NCBI GenBank assembly: GCA_000155695.1
Contig: DS990592.1
Location: 1,002,784 to 1,066,783, forward strand
From: Verrucomicrobiia bacterium DG1235
GTDB lineage: Bacteria > Verrucomicrobiota > Verrucomicrobiia > Opitutales > Opitutaceae
Direction: 5' to 3'
DNA length: 64,000 nucleotides
The notes under the pieces: generated by a model
Told to the model about the DNA's origin: nothing
The model's database searches: none
Seen by the model: the letters and a program-made list of their open reading frames with translations, nothing else
Part shown: positions 63,127 through 64,000 of the stretch, in pieces
Layout: every line of letters begins with the position of its first letter
How positions within the stretch are numbered: the stretch's first letter is position 1
Program-made: the position numbers and the translations under genes

Positions 63127-64000
63127 TCAGCTCCCCACCATCGGCAAATCAGCCAAAGTCTCGCGAACATGATATAAGGCGAGAAACTGTTTCGCCACAG
63201 CAGGATCACTCAAAGGAAAAGAGCCGGAAATGATTCGCGGCTTCGCCTCCTTCGTCAAACAAACCGGATGCTTCGCCACCAACGCATCCACATATTCCGC
63301 AAAGCTCTTCGCCCCGCCTTTGCGAACCTGCGAGCGGGTCACGATCTGAAAAAAGCCACACGAGCTCGCCGCGTTGCGCTCGCCCAGCTCATGGCCAATC
63401 CGGCCCATCGTAAAACGTGGATTGATTTCCACAATAGGCTTCAGTCGCAGCGCCCCAGCAGGATCCCGATAAACAAACGCATCCACACCCAAGGGCCCGC
63501 AAAAGCTCGTTTGCGACAAGGATTCACCCAAACGAGATTCAACGATGTCTTCATAAAAATGATACAAACGCGGACGCCGATTGACGCGCCTCATTATAAA
63601 CCGAATCAAGTCCTCGCCCAAGCCCCTGCAAAACGCGTTCGTTACCACTCCTCTAAACTGACCGCGCCCATTATTCACCAAACGCGTAAAGCCAACTGTC
63701 TTGAACTCCGCCCCCCGCTTCTCGAATTGTACCGAAAAATCAAATACACGGTCCAACCATGGCTCGACAAGCGCCTCGCCTTGCTCCTCCCAAATTCTTT
63801 CCAGCCAGGCTCGCGTCGATCCAGCCAGCTCCTCGCCCGTCATCAGACACCGTATCCCATTCGCCGCCGTGCCAAACGGCGCTTTACAGACGATAGCTGC
63901 ATAGCCAAGCCCAGCCAACTCCTCGCGCAGCGCCAACAGTTCCTCCAAGCTCCGAGCCGGCCTTCCATACACCTCCGCCGGTGCTAGCCAATCCTCAGAA
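63127..64000 (-). CDS. ATP-grasp-domain protein, N-terminus beyond the window
   Basis: At least 291 residues are visible. The frame stays open to the right edge, with SEDWLAPAEVYGRPARSLEE at the visible end. A GTG at 63972 could start a shorter protein but gives an incomplete fold. ATP-grasp features are YAAIVCKAPFGTAANGIRCL (ATP-binding Lys and Gly-rich loop), GEALVEPWLDRVFDFSVQFE, and GVDAFVYRDPAGALRLKPIV with the metal-binding VEINPRFTMGRIGHEL. Such enzymes ligate an acid to an amine or thiol using ATP. Substrate unknown, and the missing N-terminus prevents a finer call. Confidence 0.75.
   Translation of the reverse strand, partial: SEDWLAPAEVYGRPARSLEELLALREELAGLGYAAIVCKAPFGTAANGIRCLMTGEELAGSTRAWLERIWEEQGEALVEPWLDRVFDFSVQFEKRGAEFKTVGFTRLVNNGRGQFRGVVTNAFCRGLGEDLIRFIMRRVNRRPRLYHFYEDIVESRLGESLSQTSFCGPLGVDAFVYRDPAGALRLKPIVEINPRFTMGRIGHELGERNAASSCGFFQIVTRSQVRKGGAKSFAEYVDALVAKHPVCLTKEAKPRIISGSFPLSDPAVAKQFLALYHVRETLADLPMVGS

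Noticed and set aside
63268-63987. 239-codon plus-strand frame at the right edge
   Set aside because: Basic, low-complexity shadow of the ATP-grasp gene, which has real motifs on the minus strand.
1-64000. Search for tRNA, rRNA, CRISPR arrays, insertion sequences and phage genes
   Set aside because: None was seen by eye: no repeat-spacer pattern, no transposase-like product, no cloverleaf ending in CCA. Covariance-model searches could still reveal small RNAs.

Overview
The window looks like chromosomal DNA of a marine, polysaccharide-degrading member of the Verrucomicrobia, class Opitutae (Pelagicoccus/Puniceicoccales-like). I infer this from a TonB-dependent receptor with the FELSPFEVSA plug motif, a PVC-type membrane-bound dehydrogenase/cytochrome, several Gfo/Idh/MocA oxidoreductases, FG-GAP and TPR proteins, roughly 50-55% GC (judged by eye) and the general lack of Shine-Dalgarno sequences. 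The species cannot be fixed from the sequence alone. I saw no rRNA, tRNA, CRISPR array, insertion sequence or phage gene.

Region 1 (1-33150) reads as one rhamnogalacturonan-I (RG-I, pectin) utilisation locus. It holds rhamnulokinase and rhamnose isomerase with a divergent AraC regulator, a LacI regulator, two Gfo/Idh oxidoreductases, a Tat-exported PL26/YetA-like exo-lyase, a kelch-sodium symporter fusion, two GH43-type proteins, a YesU-like DUF1961 protein beside a PKD protein, a cytoplasmic GH112 phosphorylase (probably galactosyl-rhamnose phosphorylase), a GH106 rhamnosidase, a PVC-type cytochrome/dehydrogenase, a PL11 rhamnogalacturonan lyase, an NCS1-type permease followed by an unlisted 56-residue membrane protein, and a large TonB receptor. 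The polymer would be cut outside the cytoplasm, imported through TonB and the inner-membrane symporters, split by phosphorolysis and hydrolysis, and the L-rhamnose sent through RhaI and RhaB. A motif TCTTACYGTCAGA recurs upstream of three of the transcription units.

Region 2 (33200-37460) holds an FG-GAP protein, a TPR protein and an exported protein of unknown function. Region 3 (37470-42240) is an L-fucose cluster (isomerase, AraC regulator, mutarotase, permease) with no kinase or aldolase in the window. Region 4 (42240-47000, minus strand) is an operon led by an XRE-cupin regulator: GH88-like hydrolase, TIM-barrel isomerase/epimerase, Gfo/Idh oxidoreductase and SDR. Region 5 (47080-64000) is mixed: a PEGA protein, the translational GTPase TypA/BipA, a GH27 alpha-galactosidase, an overlapping phosphotransferase/phosphatase pair, a small Cys-rich protein, a glycine/cysteine-rich membrane protein followed by a PRMT-like methyltransferase, an exported unknown, a 1320-residue hybrid histidine kinase, a DUF3667 membrane protein, a YchJ-like protein and part of an ATP-grasp protein.

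The signal least explained by known features is a short word, TTTGGATAC, found ten times (both strands counted) against about 0.5 expected by chance; six of these copies extend to ATTTTGGATAC. The same GGATAC core forms a terminator hairpin at 29307-29338. The motif and the PRMT-like/Gly-Cys-rich gene pair are the best candidates for something undescribed.
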